64,000 bases of DNA from Crocinitomicaceae bacterium (GCA_022447585.1 JAKVAR010000014.1:1-64000); one strand, 5' to 3'; shown: positions 52,282 through 62,342, counted from the stretch's first letter. The notes: generated by a model not told the origin, from the sequence alone. Numbers and translations: made by a program.

Positions 52282-53485
52282 TTTTGTCGTATATTTTTTG
52301 AGATGCTCCCGTGTTTTCTTCAATAAAATTGTTCGCTCTTTTTTGGTAGGAATCAAGATCATTTTCAATTTTAACCAAAGCGTCTTCAATGTCTTTTTGG
52401 TTTTCAATGCTGAATCCAAAGTTGTTATCAATAAAAGCTTGTGCTTCTGGAAAGCGATGGTGTTTTGGCCCAAAAATTACGGGTATTCCAAAAACTGCAG
52501 GTTCTAGTATGTTGTGAAGTGCCCCGGAAAAACCTCCCCCAACATAGGCTATTTTACCGTATGAATATGCATTCGATAATTGGCCAATAGTGTCTAGGAT
52601 TAAAACTTGTGCTACGCTATCTTTTGATAGTTGGTATTTCGTGTATTTTACGGCCTTGCAAGTTAGTTTGTTGATTATGTTTTTGATGTGGTTTGAGTCT
52701 ACGTTATGCGGCGCTATAATTGCTTTAATTGATGTCGCGTTCAAGATGTTTAGTATGTTTTTTTCATCTGCTGGCCATGAGCTCCCAATAATCAATACTT
52801 GTTCTCCATTACAGAAATCATCCAATTTTGGATCGCCGGTAACTTTTTTCTTGTTGTCTATTACTCTGTCATACCTGCTGTCTCCGCTTACTGACACACA
52901 TTCAATATTGATTGATTTAAGAAGGTTTTTTGATTTTTCATTTTGAACGAAAAACCAATCGAATGAATGCAGTGTTTTGCGGAAAAAACCGCCATACCAT
53001 TTAAAGAATCTATGTTTTTCTCTAAAAATGCCACTTATGTTATAGAGTTTTGAGTGAATGATTTTTGCTTGAAAAATATAATTGGACCAAAATTCATATT
53101 TAACAAAATAGCTTTCGCTTGGTTTGAAATGATTGATGAATTTTTTTGCATTCTTAACAGTGTCTAGCGGCAGGTACATGACATGATCTGCTAAGTGATC
53201 TCTCTTGTGGTAGTGTTGCATCCCTGATGGGGAAAAGAAAGTAATGAGCAGGAAACAATCTGGATTATTTTTTTTGATTATCTCCATTAAGGGCAGGCCT
53301 TGGTCAAATTCGCCTAGTGAGGCACAGTGAAACCAGATAACATTTTTACTTTCGGTTGACGGAAGGTTTTGGAAAATAGACTTTCTGCCATTGACCCAAG
53401 ATTTTGATTTTTCGGAAAATAATCCAAGGATTCGCATTACAAATCCAAGAGAATGAATTCCTATGTTGTATAATAAGTGCATCAA
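52268..53485 (-). CDS. waaA: 3-deoxy-D-manno-octulosonic acid transferase
   Basis: 405 residues. The N-terminal membrane-associated part (IHSLGFVMRILGLFSEKSKSWVNGRKSIFQ), VIWFHCASLGEFDQGLPLMEIIKKNNPDCFLLITFFSPSG (about 49-88), LIIGSSWPADE and YVGGGFSGALHNILEPAVFGIPVIFGPKHH are the family signatures of KdtA/WaaA, which adds Kdo to lipid A at the inner membrane. It overlaps the oxyR 3' end by 14 bases and the upstream outer-membrane protein gene by 4 bases. Confidence 0.93.
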   Translation of the reverse strand: MMHLLYNIGIHSLGFVMRILGLFSEKSKSWVNGRKSIFQNLPSTESKNVIWFHCASLGEFDQGLPLMEIIKKNNPDCFLLITFFSPSGMQHYHKRDHLADHVMYLPLDTVKNAKKFINHFKPSESYFVKYEFWSNYIFQAKIIHSKLYNISGIFREKHRFFKWYGGFFRKTLHSFDWFFVQNEKSKNLLKSINIECVSVSGDSRYDRVIDNKKKVTGDPKLDDFCNGEQVLIIGSSWPADEKNILNILNATSIKAIIAPHNVDSNHIKNIINKLTCKAVKYTKYQLSKDSVAQVLILDTIGQLSNAYSYGKIAYVGGGFSGALHNILEPAVFGIPVIFGPKHHRFPEAQAFIDNNFGFSIENQKDIEDALVKIENDLDSYQKRANNFIEENTGASQKIYDKITSS

Positions 53486-54237
53486 TTAAAATAATACTCT
53501 TTTGGCACTCTCTTGTAAATCGGTATTAACCATGCTACCTTGAATCCATATTGAATGTCAATCATGAGATCTTTTGAAACGGGTATATCGGGTTGATCGA
53601 AAAATATGTTTCTTCTATTGTAAGTATAACCTTGTTGCGCATAGAATCCAGCGTAAAAGTTTAAAGCTCCTTGATTGGCCATAAATGAATAACCAATGAA
53701 CTGGTGTGTATTTAATCCTGTAGTAAGTCGGTCATATCCTTTTCTATATTCTAATTCTAAAGAAGGAATAACTTGGTCTTGAGTTTCTACTCTAATTTTA
53801 TGAGCAAGGAATCCCAATCCTGCGTTTACATATATTCCCGAATTTTTATTTGGACTGAATACTGGGAATATTTTTCCTACCAATGCATTTACGTGGAATC
53901 CCCTTGATAATACTTGCACCTTTGCGATATCTCCATTAATGTCAGTTATGTTTCCTTTGGAGTCAACGAGATGGTCGAAAATGCCTTCAACGCGAATGTC
54001 ATTTCCAAACATAAAATTTCCTTCGAGGCCTACAATCCAGTTTGTTTTCGTTTTGTATCCTGCAAAAGCTCCAATTTGGTTCATTAATCCATGCTTTTTT
54101 GCAATGTCTCCACCTGTCCAGTTTAGTCCGTACTCCACACTAATCCATGGAGTTCCAATGATAGAGTCTTTAACGTTTCTTTGACTAAAAGTCTGGAAGG
54201 TTAAAGCAAAGGCAATGAGTGTAAAAAGCGACTTCAT
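53482..54237 (-). CDS. Outer-membrane protein of unknown function
   Basis: The listed start is 54258; Met8 (ATG at 54237, MKSLFTLIAFALTFQTFSQ) gives a clean signal peptide, so I use it (251 residues). The mature protein has alternating strands (SVEYGLNWTGGDIAKKHGLMNQIGAFAGY, NWIVGLEGNFMFGN, GIYVNAGLGFLAHKIRVE, LMIDIQYGFKVAWLIPIYKR), a pattern of a small outer-membrane barrel (8-10 strands). It overlaps waaA by 4 bases, so the two are co-translated, which suggests an envelope role. The family is not named. Confidence 0.78.
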   Translation of the reverse strand: MKSLFTLIAFALTFQTFSQRNVKDSIIGTPWISVEYGLNWTGGDIAKKHGLMNQIGAFAGYKTKTNWIVGLEGNFMFGNDIRVEGIFDHLVDSKGNITDINGDIAKVQVLSRGFHVNALVGKIFPVFSPNKNSGIYVNAGLGFLAHKIRVETQDQVIPSLELEYRKGYDRLTTGLNTHQFIGYSFMANQGALNFYAGFYAQQGYTYNRRNIFFDQPDIPVSKDLMIDIQYGFKVAWLIPIYKRVPKEYYFN

Positions 54238-54359
54238 TGTGTTTTTGTTTAAGCTCAATTTTTGAATTTTATAATTCCAAGGACTAAATTACGCTTTTTA
54301 GACAGGAATATTGTGAAAACGCGCTTTACTGAGTTAATTATTGTTTAAAAGAGAGAAAA

Positions 54360-55172
54360 TTAAGGTTTAAGTGTCTGTCTAGATGCCATGAACCAGTTGT
54401 TTTGAAGGTTTTCCCGATTGTAAGTCATTGGTCTATTTGTTTTGTAGTCGATTACATTTGAATTTGCGAAAAGACAAATTGCATGGCCAGCGGCTATATC
54501 CCACTCCATAGTTGGAATAAATCTAGGGTATATATGAGCTGATCCCTCTGCGATCATGCAAAGCTTTAAGGAGCTACCAACATGCTTTATCTCAATTTTT
54601 CCGTATTGTCTTTCCAGGGTTTTTATAAATAGGTCTGTTTCTTTTGATGAGTGTGATCTACTCGAAACGATAGTGAAGTTTTGAGGAGGACTTTGGCAGG
54701 GAAGAGAGATCGAATTGTTTATTAGGTTTTCTGCAGATTCGTTTCCTGATATGTTGTTTAGTTTGAATGAGCCAATGTTTTTAGCTGCAAAATAAATGGT
54801 ATCGATCGCTGGCGCATAAATCACGCCTAAAATTGGGTTTTCATTTTCAACAAGTGCAATGTTTATGGTGAATTCACCATTCCTGTTTATGAATTCTTTG
54901 GTGCCGTCGATAGGGTCAATTATCCATAATCTAGACCATTGTTTTCTTTCTGAGAAAGGAGCGTGTTTTCCTTCTTCAGAAAGTATGGGTATGTTCGTTT
55001 TTGATAGCGTGTTTGAGATCATTTCGTGAGCAAGAAGATCCGCTTTAGTTAAAGGGGAATTATCTTCTTTATGCGCAATTCCAAAATCATCAGTCATGTA
55101 GATGTTCATAATTTCCTGCCCTGCTTCTATTGCGCAATTAATGGCTTTGGATAGTAGTTGGTCTAGATTCAT
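54360..55172 (-). CDS. cysQ: 3'(2'),5'-bisphosphate nucleotidase
   Basis: 270 residues of the inositol-monophosphatase superfamily. Metal-binding motifs are LSEEGKHAP (E-containing), WIIDPIDGTKEFINRNGEFTINIALVEN (DPxDGT, about 85-112) and the C-terminal MEWDIAAGHAICLF (WDxAAGH). CysQ removes the 3'-phosphate from PAP, the by-product of PAPS-dependent sulfate transfer or reduction. It is 4 bases downstream of cysC and upstream of the polysaccharide genes. Confidence 0.93.
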   Translation of the reverse strand: MNLDQLLSKAINCAIEAGQEIMNIYMTDDFGIAHKEDNSPLTKADLLAHEMISNTLSKTNIPILSEEGKHAPFSERKQWSRLWIIDPIDGTKEFINRNGEFTINIALVENENPILGVIYAPAIDTIYFAAKNIGSFKLNNISGNESAENLINNSISLPCQSPPQNFTIVSSRSHSSKETDLFIKTLERQYGKIEIKHVGSSLKLCMIAEGSAHIYPRFIPTMEWDIAAGHAICLFANSNVIDYKTNRPMTYNRENLQNNWFMASRQTLKP

Positions 55173-55176
55173 GCCT

Positions 55177-55773
55177 TTATTTATAGGATATTGAAGTCTT
55201 AATTTTTGAAATTATCGCTTTCAGTTTTTCTTCATAATCACTAGATTCAAATGAAATTTCAAAATCGGAATTTGAAGGTGGTTGATAAGGAGCTGAAATG
55301 CCTGTGAAATCATCAATGTCACCAAGAATAGCTTTAGCGTAAAGACCTTTGTTATCTCTTTTGATGCAAGAGTCTAATGGCGTGTTAACGTATATTTCGA
55401 CGAAATTCTCTTCTCCAACAATATCCTTTATTGTCGTTCTGTTTTCGATTAGAGGGGATATAAACGAGGCTATGACAACACTGCCTGAATCCATCAGTAA
55501 TTTAGCTGTTTCACCTATGCGCCTAATGTTTTCTTCTCGATCAGTAGTTGAGAATCCCAAATCAGAATTAAGTCCTGAGCGAATGTTGTCGCCATCCAGT
55601 AACATGGTTTTTATTCCAGCCTTAAATAATTTTGATTCTAATCTGTTAGCAATGGTTGATTTTCCCGCTCCTGAAAGTCCAGTGATCCATATGGTAATGC
55701 TTTTGTGTCCATTCAATTTTTCCCTTTCGGAACGGGTAATGTCAAATTCAAAATGAGTAAGATTTTCAGGCAT
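55177..55773 (-). CDS. cysC: Adenylyl-sulfate kinase
   Basis: 198 residues. The P-loop TGLSGAGKSTIANRL (about residues 32-46), LDGDNIRSGLNSDLGFSTTDREENIRRIGETAKLLMDSG (about 59-97, DGDNxR and the DFS-type region) and IYVNTPLDSCIKRDNKGLYAKA match APS kinase. It makes PAPS from APS. cysD, cysN and cysH are not visible nearby, so ATP sulfurylase would have to be encoded elsewhere; sulfation of glycans is one possible use, given the neighbours. It runs divergently from the polysaccharide gene cluster. Confidence 0.93.
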   Translation of the reverse strand: MPENLTHFEFDITRSEREKLNGHKSITIWITGLSGAGKSTIANRLESKLFKAGIKTMLLDGDNIRSGLNSDLGFSTTDREENIRRIGETAKLLMDSGSVVIASFISPLIENRTTIKDIVGEENFVEIYVNTPLDSCIKRDNKGLYAKAILGDIDDFTGISAPYQPPSNSDFEISFESSDYEEKLKAIISKIKTSISYK

Positions 55774-55911
55774 AACAAGTCTGGTTGAGTTTTTTTTACG
55801 AAAATAGTTTAACCATATTGGACAAAGATATAAGATTGAGCCGATTTCTCCGTTAGGGATAAGGGGTTTAGTTGAATTGGACCTGTTCTATTTTAAGTAA
55901 TATTAAGTGCG

Positions 55912-55949
55912 TTGTTGTGAGGGAATATCATAAGGATTATTTATCTTTA
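55912..55949 (+). promoter_or_regulatory. Candidate promoter of the polysaccharide cluster
   Basis: TTGTTG near 55912 and TATCTTTA at 55942-55949 (7 of 8 bases of TAnnTTTG) are about 24 bases apart and lie 31 bases before the first gene at 55980. The spacing is slightly long, so confidence is moderate. It would drive the ten-kb run of genes that follows. Confidence 0.4.
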
Positions 55950-55979
55950 TCGCCTTGTAATAACTGAATTTAACATCCT

Positions 55980-57116
55980 TTGATGAAAAAAATACAAATG
56001 GTCGACCTAGTGTCGCAATACCAGGAGATCAAACCTGAAGTAGATAAGGCAATAACTGGCATTTTAGAAACGGCTCAATTTATAAACGGGCCAGTTGTGA
56101 AAGAGTTTCAAGCAGACTTAGAGTCATACCTTGGGGTGAAGCATGTGATTCCATGTGCAAATGGTACAGATGCATTGCAAATTGCTTTAATGGCGCTAGG
56201 GTTGAAGCCAGGAGATGAGGTTATTACTCCTTCATTTACTTTTATTGCTACAACGGAAGTTGTTGCTTTACTTGGGTTAAAACCAGTGTTTGTAGATGTC
56301 GATGAAGAAACATTCTGTATTGATGCAGGTAAAATCGAAAATGCAATTACGCCTAATACAAAAGCAATAGTACCTGTGCATCTTTATGGCCAAGCGGCGA
56401 ATATGGATGAAATAATGGCTATTGCTAAAAAACATAATGTTGCCGTTATTGAGGATAATGCACAAGCAATTGGAAGTGATTATCATACTGAAAATGGGGA
56501 TGTGAAAACAGGCTCAATTGGCCATGTTGGATGTACTTCGTTTTTTCCATCCAAGAATTTAGGTTGTTATGGAGATGGGGGAGCAATTTTTACAAATGAC
56601 GATGAATTGGCGGCTCAAATGAGGAAGATTGTAAATCATGGTCAAAGTAAACGATACTACCACGAGACTGTTGGGTGTAATTCAAGACTTGATAGTATTC
56701 AAGCTGCCGTGCTGAAAATTAAGTTGGCAAAACTGGATCAATATATCGATGCGAGAAGAAAAGTGGCAGACTATTATGATAATTTCTTATCTCAGTTTGA
56801 AGGCGTAATAGCGCCAGTTAGAGGTGAAAAGTCACGTCACGTTTTTCATCAGTATACGATGAGGTTGATTGGAATTGATAGAAATGCGTTAAATGCATAT
56901 TTGGCTGATAATGGTGTACCCTCTATGATTTATTACCCAGTTCCGGCACACAAACAAGAAATGTTTGCAGAATTTGGAAGTTACGCTACTGATTTACCTG
57001 TAACCGATTTGTTAACAACTCAGGTGCTCTCATTACCTATTCATACAGAGATGGAACAAGAACAATTGGATTTTATCTGCGGGCATATTGCAGATTTTAT
57101 AAATGCACAAGCATAA
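55980..57116 (+). CDS. wbpE: UDP-2-acetamido-2-deoxy-3-oxo-D-glucuronate aminotransferase (WbpE/WlbC type)
   Basis: 378 residues of the DegT/DnrJ/EryC1/StrS PLP family. CANGTDALQIALMALGLKPGDEVITPSFTFIATTEVVALLGLKPVFVDVD (about 58-107), VIEDNAQAIG and the catalytic lysine in TSFFPSKNLGCYGDGGAIFTND (about 184-205) match WbpE/WlbC closely. It adds the 3-amino group in the UDP-GlcNAc3NA acid pathway. It is the first gene of the cluster, 3 bases before the UDP-glucose dehydrogenase gene. The partner dehydrogenase and acetyltransferase lie at 60022 and 59442. Confidence 0.88.
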   Translation: MMKKIQMVDLVSQYQEIKPEVDKAITGILETAQFINGPVVKEFQADLESYLGVKHVIPCANGTDALQIALMALGLKPGDEVITPSFTFIATTEVVALLGLKPVFVDVDEETFCIDAGKIENAITPNTKAIVPVHLYGQAANMDEIMAIAKKHNVAVIEDNAQAIGSDYHTENGDVKTGSIGHVGCTSFFPSKNLGCYGDGGAIFTNDDELAAQMRKIVNHGQSKRYYHETVGCNSRLDSIQAAVLKIKLAKLDQYIDARRKVADYYDNFLSQFEGVIAPVRGEKSRHVFHQYTMRLIGIDRNALNAYLADNGVPSMIYYPVPAHKQEMFAEFGSYATDLPVTDLLTTQVLSLPIHTEMEQEQLDFICGHIADFINAQA

Positions 57117-57119
57117 GTT

Positions 57120-58445
57120 ATGAAGAAAATTGCTGTTGTTGGAACAGGTTATGTTGGTTTAGTTACTGGAACTTGTTTTGCAGAGACAGGGAACCAAGTT
57201 GTCTGTGTTGATATTGATGAAAATAAAGTTAAGAAAATGAGAAACGGTGAGGTACCAATTTATGAACCTCATTTAGATGTTGTTTTTGAAAGGAATATTG
57301 CTGCTAAAAGAATTTCATTTACGACGAACTTGAAAGAAGCAATTGATTTTGCTGAGATCGTTTTTCTTGCATTGCCAACTCCTCCGGGAGAAGATGGTTC
57401 TGCCGACCTAAGTTATGTCTTGAATGTAGCAAATGAGCTTGGTCAAATTATGACAGAGTATAAAGTTATTGTAGATAAGTCTACGGTACCTGTTGGCACA
57501 GCTGAGAAAGTTAAATCCGAAATTAAAAAGCATGCTTCAGTAGAGTTTGCTGTTGTTTCTAATCCTGAGTTTTTAAGAGAAGGGTTTGCAGTAGATGATT
57601 TTTTAAATCCTGATCGTGTCGTTATCGGAACTTCTGATGAAAGAGCCGTGAAAATCATGACGGATTTGTATAAACCGTTTATTCGTGATGGACATCCGCT
57701 GATTGTAATGGATGAAAAGTCAGCGGAGCTAACAAAATATGCGGCAAATTCATTTTTAGCAACAAAAATTACGTTCATGAATGAGGTAGCTAACTTCTGT
57801 GAGAAGGTAGGGGCTGATGTAGATAAAGTTCGTGAAGGGATTGGATCTGACTCCAGAATCGGTCACAAATTCCTTTATCCCGGTATTGGATTCGGAGGGA
57901 GTTGTTTTCCAAAGGATGTTAATGCTTTAGTTAAGAGTGGAATTGAAGCCGATTATAATTTTGAAATTATCCAAAGTGTTCTTGATGTCAATGAAAAGCA
58001 AAAAGTTGTTTTAGTTGATAAGGTTAAAAGTTACTATGGTGATTTAACTGGAATGAAATTCGCGCTGTGGGGCTTGGCTTTTAAACCCGATACAGATGAT
58101 ATCCGCGAGGCTTCAGCGTTATACATGATTGAAGCATTAAATGAAGCAGGTGCTAGTGTCGTAGCTTTTGATCCAGAGGCGATGCCTAATGTTAAAGAGG
58201 TTGTAGGTGATAATGTTGAGTTCGTGACGGATCAATATGATGCTCTTAACGATAGTGATGCTTTGCTGATTGCTACAGAGTGGTCAGCATTTAGAAATCC
58301 TGACTTTAATAGGATTAAAGATTCATTGAAGGAGCCTGTCATTTTTGATGGTCGTAATATTTACGATTTGGAGGATATGAAGAATAAAGGTTTTTACTAT
58401 AATTCAATTGGAAGAAGAACAGTTTCTCCATTTGTAAATAAATAG
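57120..58445 (+). CDS. ugd: UDP-glucose 6-dehydrogenase
   Basis: 441 residues of the UDP-glucose/GDP-mannose dehydrogenase family. NAD-binding [28 protein letters not shown] (about 5-32), substrate loop [14 protein letters not shown] and the catalytic [14 protein letters not shown] (Cys about 261) are present. It oxidises UDP-glucose to UDP-glucuronate, which the next gene product can decarboxylate. It starts 3 bases after the aminotransferase gene. Confidence 0.93.
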   Translation: MKKIAVVGTGYVGLVTGTCFAETGNQVVCVDIDENKVKKMRNGEVPIYEPHLDVVFERNIAAKRISFTTNLKEAIDFAEIVFLALPTPPGEDGSADLSYVLNVANELGQIMTEYKVIVDKSTVPVGTAEKVKSEIKKHASVEFAVVSNPEFLREGFAVDDFLNPDRVVIGTSDERAVKIMTDLYKPFIRDGHPLIVMDEKSAELTKYAANSFLATKITFMNEVANFCEKVGADVDKVREGIGSDSRIGHKFLYPGIGFGGSCFPKDVNALVKSGIEADYNFEIIQSVLDVNEKQKVVLVDKVKSYYGDLTGMKFALWGLAFKPDTDDIREASALYMIEALNEAGASVVAFDPEAMPNVKEVVGDNVEFVTDQYDALNDSDALLIATEWSAFRNPDFNRIKDSLKEPVIFDGRNIYDLEDMKNKGFYYNSIGRRTVSPFVNK

Positions 58446-58449
58446 TTGG

Positions 58450-59445
58450 ATGTCAGAAAGAAAGAAAATTTTAATTACTGGAGCCGCAGGTTTTTTAGGA
58501 TCGCATTTATGCGACTTCTATGTGGACAAAGGTTTTCATGTAATTGCTATGGATAATCTAATTACGGGTCGCATAGAAAATATAGAACACTTATTTCCGT
58601 TAGAGAATTTTGAGTTTTGTAATCATGATGTTACCAAGTTTATTCATGTTCCTGGAGATTTAGATTACATATTACACTTTGCTTCTCCGGCTAGTCCAAT
58701 TGATTACTTAAAAATTCCTATTCAGACTCTTAAGGTAGGTTCGCTTGGAATTCATAATTGCCTGGGGCTGGCTAAAGCAAAGAATGCGCGTGTATTGATT
58801 GCCTCTACATCTGAGGTCTATGGTGACCCAGAAGTGCACCCTCAAACAGAGTCTTATTGGGGACATGTGAATCCAGTTGGACCAAGAGGTGTTTATGATG
58901 AAGCCAAGCGTTTTCAAGAAGCTATAACTATGGCTTATCATACTTTTCATGGGGTGGAAACAAGAATTGTCCGTATTTTCAATACATATGGTCCTAGAAT
59001 GCGGCTGAATGACGGTCGTGTTTTACCTGCTTTTATTGGTCAAGCTTTAAGAGGGGAGGATTTAACCATTTTTGGAGATGGATCTCAAACAAGATCATTT
59101 TGTTACGTTGAAGACTTAGTTGAAGGGATTTACAGGTTGCTTTTAAGTGACTGCGCTGACCCGGTAAATATTGGGAATCCTTCTGAGATTTCTATTGGAG
59201 ACTTTGCGGAAGAAATTATTAAACTGACTGGAACAAACCAAAAAGTAATTTACAAAGACTTACCAATCGATGACCCTAAGCAGAGAAGGCCCGATATAAC
59301 TAAGGCTAAAAGTATACTGAATTGGGAGCCAAAGGTAGATAGAGAAGAAGGACTCAAAAGAACTTATGCATATTTTAAAAGTTTACCTGAAGAGGAGCTA
59401 ACAACAACTGCTCATTATAACTTTGATAAGTACATTATAAGATGA
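58450..59445 (+). CDS. uxs: UDP-glucuronate decarboxylase (UDP-xylose synthase)
   Basis: 331 residues of the extended SDR family. [16 protein letters not shown] (about 9-24), [29 protein letters not shown] (the UXS signature), [14 protein letters not shown] and the YxxxK pair in [15 protein letters not shown] (about 145-159) match UXS. It converts UDP-glucuronate from the preceding enzyme to UDP-xylose. Its stop overlaps the ATG of the acetyltransferase (ATGA at 59442). Confidence 0.92.
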   Translation: MSERKKILITGAAGFLGSHLCDFYVDKGFHVIAMDNLITGRIENIEHLFPLENFEFCNHDVTKFIHVPGDLDYILHFASPASPIDYLKIPIQTLKVGSLGIHNCLGLAKAKNARVLIASTSEVYGDPEVHPQTESYWGHVNPVGPRGVYDEAKRFQEAITMAYHTFHGVETRIVRIFNTYGPRMRLNDGRVLPAFIGQALRGEDLTIFGDGSQTRSFCYVEDLVEGIYRLLLSDCADPVNIGNPSEISIGDFAEEIIKLTGTNQKVIYKDLPIDDPKQRRPDITKAKSILNWEPKVDREEGLKRTYAYFKSLPEEELTTTAHYNFDKYIIR

Positions 59446-60020
59446 TCGGATTTTTTGCACATGAATCAGCAGTAATAGATGAAGGGTGTCAAATCGGTGA
59501 TGGAACCAAAATTTGGCACTTTTCTCATATAATGCCTAAATGCATAATAGGTGAGAACTGTAATATCGGCCAAAATGTCGTTGTTTCGCCCGAAGTCGTG
59601 CTAGGATGTAACGTAAAGGTTCAGAATAACGTTTCTTTATATACCGGTGTTGAATGTGAAGACGATGTTTTCTTAGGTCCATCAATGGTGTTTACAAATG
59701 TGATTAATCCGAGAAGTGCAGTTAATAGAAAGGCTGAATACGCAAAAACTATTGTACGTAAAGGTGCTAGCATAGGCGCGAATGCAACAATTGTTTGTGG
59801 ATATGATATTGGACAGTTTGCTTTTATAGGTGCCGGGGCAGTTGTAACGAAAACTGTTCCAGCTTATGCACTTGTTGTTGGTAATCCGGCCAGGCAAATA
59901 GGCTGGATGAGTGAGTTTGGACATCGATTAGAGTTCGACTCAAAAGGAATCGCAATTTGCAAAGAAAGTAAAGAGATTTACAAGTTAGAGAATAAAATAG
60001 TTTCTAAAATAGAAGAGTAA
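59442..60020 (+). CDS. wbpD: UDP-2-acetamido-3-amino-2,3-dideoxy-D-glucuronate N-acetyltransferase (WbpD/WlbB type)
   Basis: 192 residues, the size of WbpD. A left-handed beta-helix of hexapeptide repeats includes [30 protein letters not shown] (about 21-50) and [42 protein letters not shown] (about 80-121), and ends [19 protein letters not shown]; the KIWHFSH and VFTNVxNPRSA segments are diagnostic. It acetylates the 3-amino group made by WbpE. It overlaps the UXS gene by 4 bases and is followed by the 3-dehydrogenase gene after 1 base. Confidence 0.9.
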   Translation: MIGFFAHESAVIDEGCQIGDGTKIWHFSHIMPKCIIGENCNIGQNVVVSPEVVLGCNVKVQNNVSLYTGVECEDDVFLGPSMVFTNVINPRSAVNRKAEYAKTIVRKGASIGANATIVCGYDIGQFAFIGAGAVVTKTVPAYALVVGNPARQIGWMSEFGHRLEFDSKGIAICKESKEIYKLENKIVSKIEE

Positions 60021-60021
60021 G

Positions 60022-61056
60022 ATGCAAGAGAATCAAAGAATAAAATTTGCAGTTGTAGGAGCTGGACATATTGGTAAACGTCACGCTGAAATGATCTCCA
60101 GAGAGGATGAGGCTGAATTAGTTGCTATGGTTGATATTCGTTCTCAGGAAGAATGTGACGCTCAAAGGTTTGATGTGCCTTTTTTCAAGTCCTTAGAAGA
60201 GTTGGTAAATTCAGGTGTTGAATTTGATGTTGCAAATATTTGTACGCCTAATGGGCTTCATTCATCTCAAAGCATTGTCGCCTTGCAGGATAAGAAACAT
60301 GTGGTTTGTGAAAAACCTATGGGGCTTTCAAAAGATAACTGTGAAAAGGTAATTTTTAAGTCGCTCCAAATGTCAAAGAACGTATTTTGTGTAATGCAAA
60401 ATAGATATTCCCCACCTTCAGAGTGGATTAAATCAGTGATTGAAAATAAGGTGTTAGGGGAAACTTTTATGGTTCAATTGAACTGCTATTGGAATAGAGA
60501 TTCTAGGTACTATAAAAAAGGTGGATGGAAAGGAACATCTGATTTAGATGGTGGAACCTTGTTTACTCAATTTTCTCACTTTATAGATATCATGTATTGG
60601 CTATTTGGAGATATTGAGAATATTCAGGGGAAATTTGCAGATTTTACACATCAAAATTCAACAGATTTTGAAGATTCGGGTTTTGTTAGTTTTGATTTTA
60701 TTAACGGTGGAATGGGAAGTTTAAACTATTCGACTGCTGTGGCTAATCAAAATTTAGAAAGTTCAATGACTATCATTGGGAGTAAAGGAAGTGTTAAAAT
60801 TGGAGGTCAATATATGAACGAAGTTGAGGTTTGTAATGTTGATGGATATGAAATGCCAACTTTAAGGGAGTCAAACCCTGCAAATGATTACGGGCCTTAT
60901 AAAGGTTCTGCTGCAAATCATAATTATGTAATTAAAAATGTGATTGATACACTAAAAGGGCGAACAACTGCTACTACAAATGCGCTTGAAGGACTTAAAG
61001 TGGTTGAGATAATTGAAAGAATTTATAAAGTAAGAAATGAACAACTCGGTATATAA
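60022..61056 (+). CDS. wbpB: UDP-N-acetylglucosaminuronate 3-dehydrogenase (WbpB/WlbA type)
   Basis: 344 residues of the Gfo/Idh/MocA family. NAD binding VVGAGHIGKRHAEMI (about 10-24), the catalytic lysine motif VVCEKPMGL (about 94-102) and GGWKGTSDLDGGTLFTQFSHFIDIMYWLFGDIENIQG (about 172-208), the last being typical of WlbA. It oxidises the C3 hydroxyl of UDP-GlcNAcA, producing the 3-keto substrate of the aminotransferase at 55980. It overlaps the next gene by 20 bases. Confidence 0.88.
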   Translation: MQENQRIKFAVVGAGHIGKRHAEMISREDEAELVAMVDIRSQEECDAQRFDVPFFKSLEELVNSGVEFDVANICTPNGLHSSQSIVALQDKKHVVCEKPMGLSKDNCEKVIFKSLQMSKNVFCVMQNRYSPPSEWIKSVIENKVLGETFMVQLNCYWNRDSRYYKKGGWKGTSDLDGGTLFTQFSHFIDIMYWLFGDIENIQGKFADFTHQNSTDFEDSGFVSFDFINGGMGSLNYSTAVANQNLESSMTIIGSKGSVKIGGQYMNEVEVCNVDGYEMPTLRESNPANDYGPYKGSAANHNYVIKNVIDTLKGRTTATTNALEGLKVVEIIERIYKVRNEQLGI

Positions 61057-62341
61057 TAAATTAATCAATAGGGAAGCTAAGTTAGCTGTTATTGGTTTAG
61101 GGTACGTTGGATTGCCAATCGCATTAGAATTTGCTAAAAAGATTCAAGTTATAGGGTTTGATATTAATGAAGAGCGTGTAGAAATGATGCGTAATCATGT
61201 TGATCCAAGTAACGAATTAGATGCTTCTGAGTTTGATGGATGTGATATTGAATTTACGACTAAAATAGAGGACTTAGCAGATGTTCAGTTTTTCGTTGTT
61301 GCAGTGCCAACGCCAATTGATGATGCAAACCTTCCGAACTTAACACCTTTAATTGGCGCAAGTAAAACGGTTGGACAGGTTTTGAAGAAGGGTGATTATG
61401 TTGTGTTTGAATCCACTGTTTATCCTGGTTGTACGGAAGAAGATTGTATTCCGGTTTTAGAAGAAGTTTCTGGATTGAAATTCATGAAGGATTTTATGGT
61501 GGGGTATTCTCCTGAGCGTATTAATCCTGGGGATAAAGAACATACCTTGCAGAACGTGATTAAAGTTGTTTCTGGATGTTGTCATGAATCTTTAGATAAT
61601 ATTGCTAAAACATACGAATTAGTAGTTGGAGCAGGTGTGCATAGGGCTTCTTCGATTAAGGTTGCAGAGGCAGCAAAGATTATTGAAAATACACAGCGAG
61701 ATGTTAATATCGCCTTGATTAATGAGTTATCAATTATCTTTAATAAGCTAGATATTAATACCTTTGATGTGCTTGAAGCTGCTGGTACAAAGTGGAACTT
61801 TTTAAAATTCTCTCCAGGTCTGGTTGGCGGACACTGTATTGGTGTTGATCCGTATTATTTAACTCATAAGGCTCAGCAATCAGGATACCATTCAAAAGTA
61901 ATTACTAGCGGACGTTATGTTAATGATTCAATGGGATTCTACATTGGTAAACAAACGGTAAAGAAAATTCTTGCAAAAGGTAAGCACATTCAAGATGCTA
62001 AAATCTTGGTTATGGGAGCAACTTTTAAAGAAGATGTTAGCGATATTAGAAATTCCAAAGTTATCGATATCATTAATGAATTGAAGTCTTTTCAAGTTAA
62101 AGTTGATTTAGTAGATCCTCATGCTTCCTCTGATGAAATGGAACAGGAATATGGCGTTGCACTTACTGTTAATCCTTCGAATGATTATGATGCGGTTATT
62201 GTAGCGGTTAATCATAAAGAATACAAGGTGATGGAAGAAAGTGATTTTAGAGTTTTCATGAAAGATGATTTAGGAATTTTTGTAGATGTTAAAGGAATCT
62301 TCAAAGGCCAAATTGAGAATATGGAATATTGGAGCTTATAA
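61037..62341 (+). CDS. wbpA: UDP-N-acetyl-D-glucosamine 6-dehydrogenase (WbpA/TviB type)
   Basis: 434 residues of the UDP-glucose dehydrogenase family, in the group that acts on UDP-GlcNAc. AVIGLGYVGLPIALEFAKKIQVIGFDINEERVEMM (about 17-51), ESTVYPGCTEEDCIPVLE (about 120-137) and the catalytic GGHCIGVDPYYLTHKAQQSGYHSKVI (Cys about 268) are present; GGHCIGVDPYYL is characteristic of this group. It supplies UDP-GlcNAcA to the WbpB/WbpE/WbpD steps. It overlaps wbpB by 20 bases. It is quite different from the 441-residue Ugd at 57120, so the two dehydrogenases probably have different substrates. Confidence 0.9.
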   Translation: MNNSVYNKLINREAKLAVIGLGYVGLPIALEFAKKIQVIGFDINEERVEMMRNHVDPSNELDASEFDGCDIEFTTKIEDLADVQFFVVAVPTPIDDANLPNLTPLIGASKTVGQVLKKGDYVVFESTVYPGCTEEDCIPVLEEVSGLKFMKDFMVGYSPERINPGDKEHTLQNVIKVVSGCCHESLDNIAKTYELVVGAGVHRASSIKVAEAAKIIENTQRDVNIALINELSIIFNKLDINTFDVLEAAGTKWNFLKFSPGLVGGHCIGVDPYYLTHKAQQSGYHSKVITSGRYVNDSMGFYIGKQTVKKILAKGKHIQDAKILVMGATFKEDVSDIRNSKVIDIINELKSFQVKVDLVDPHASSDEMEQEYGVALTVNPSNDYDAVIVAVNHKEYKVMEESDFRVFMKDDLGIFVDVKGIFKGQIENMEYWSL

Positions 62342-62342
62342 T

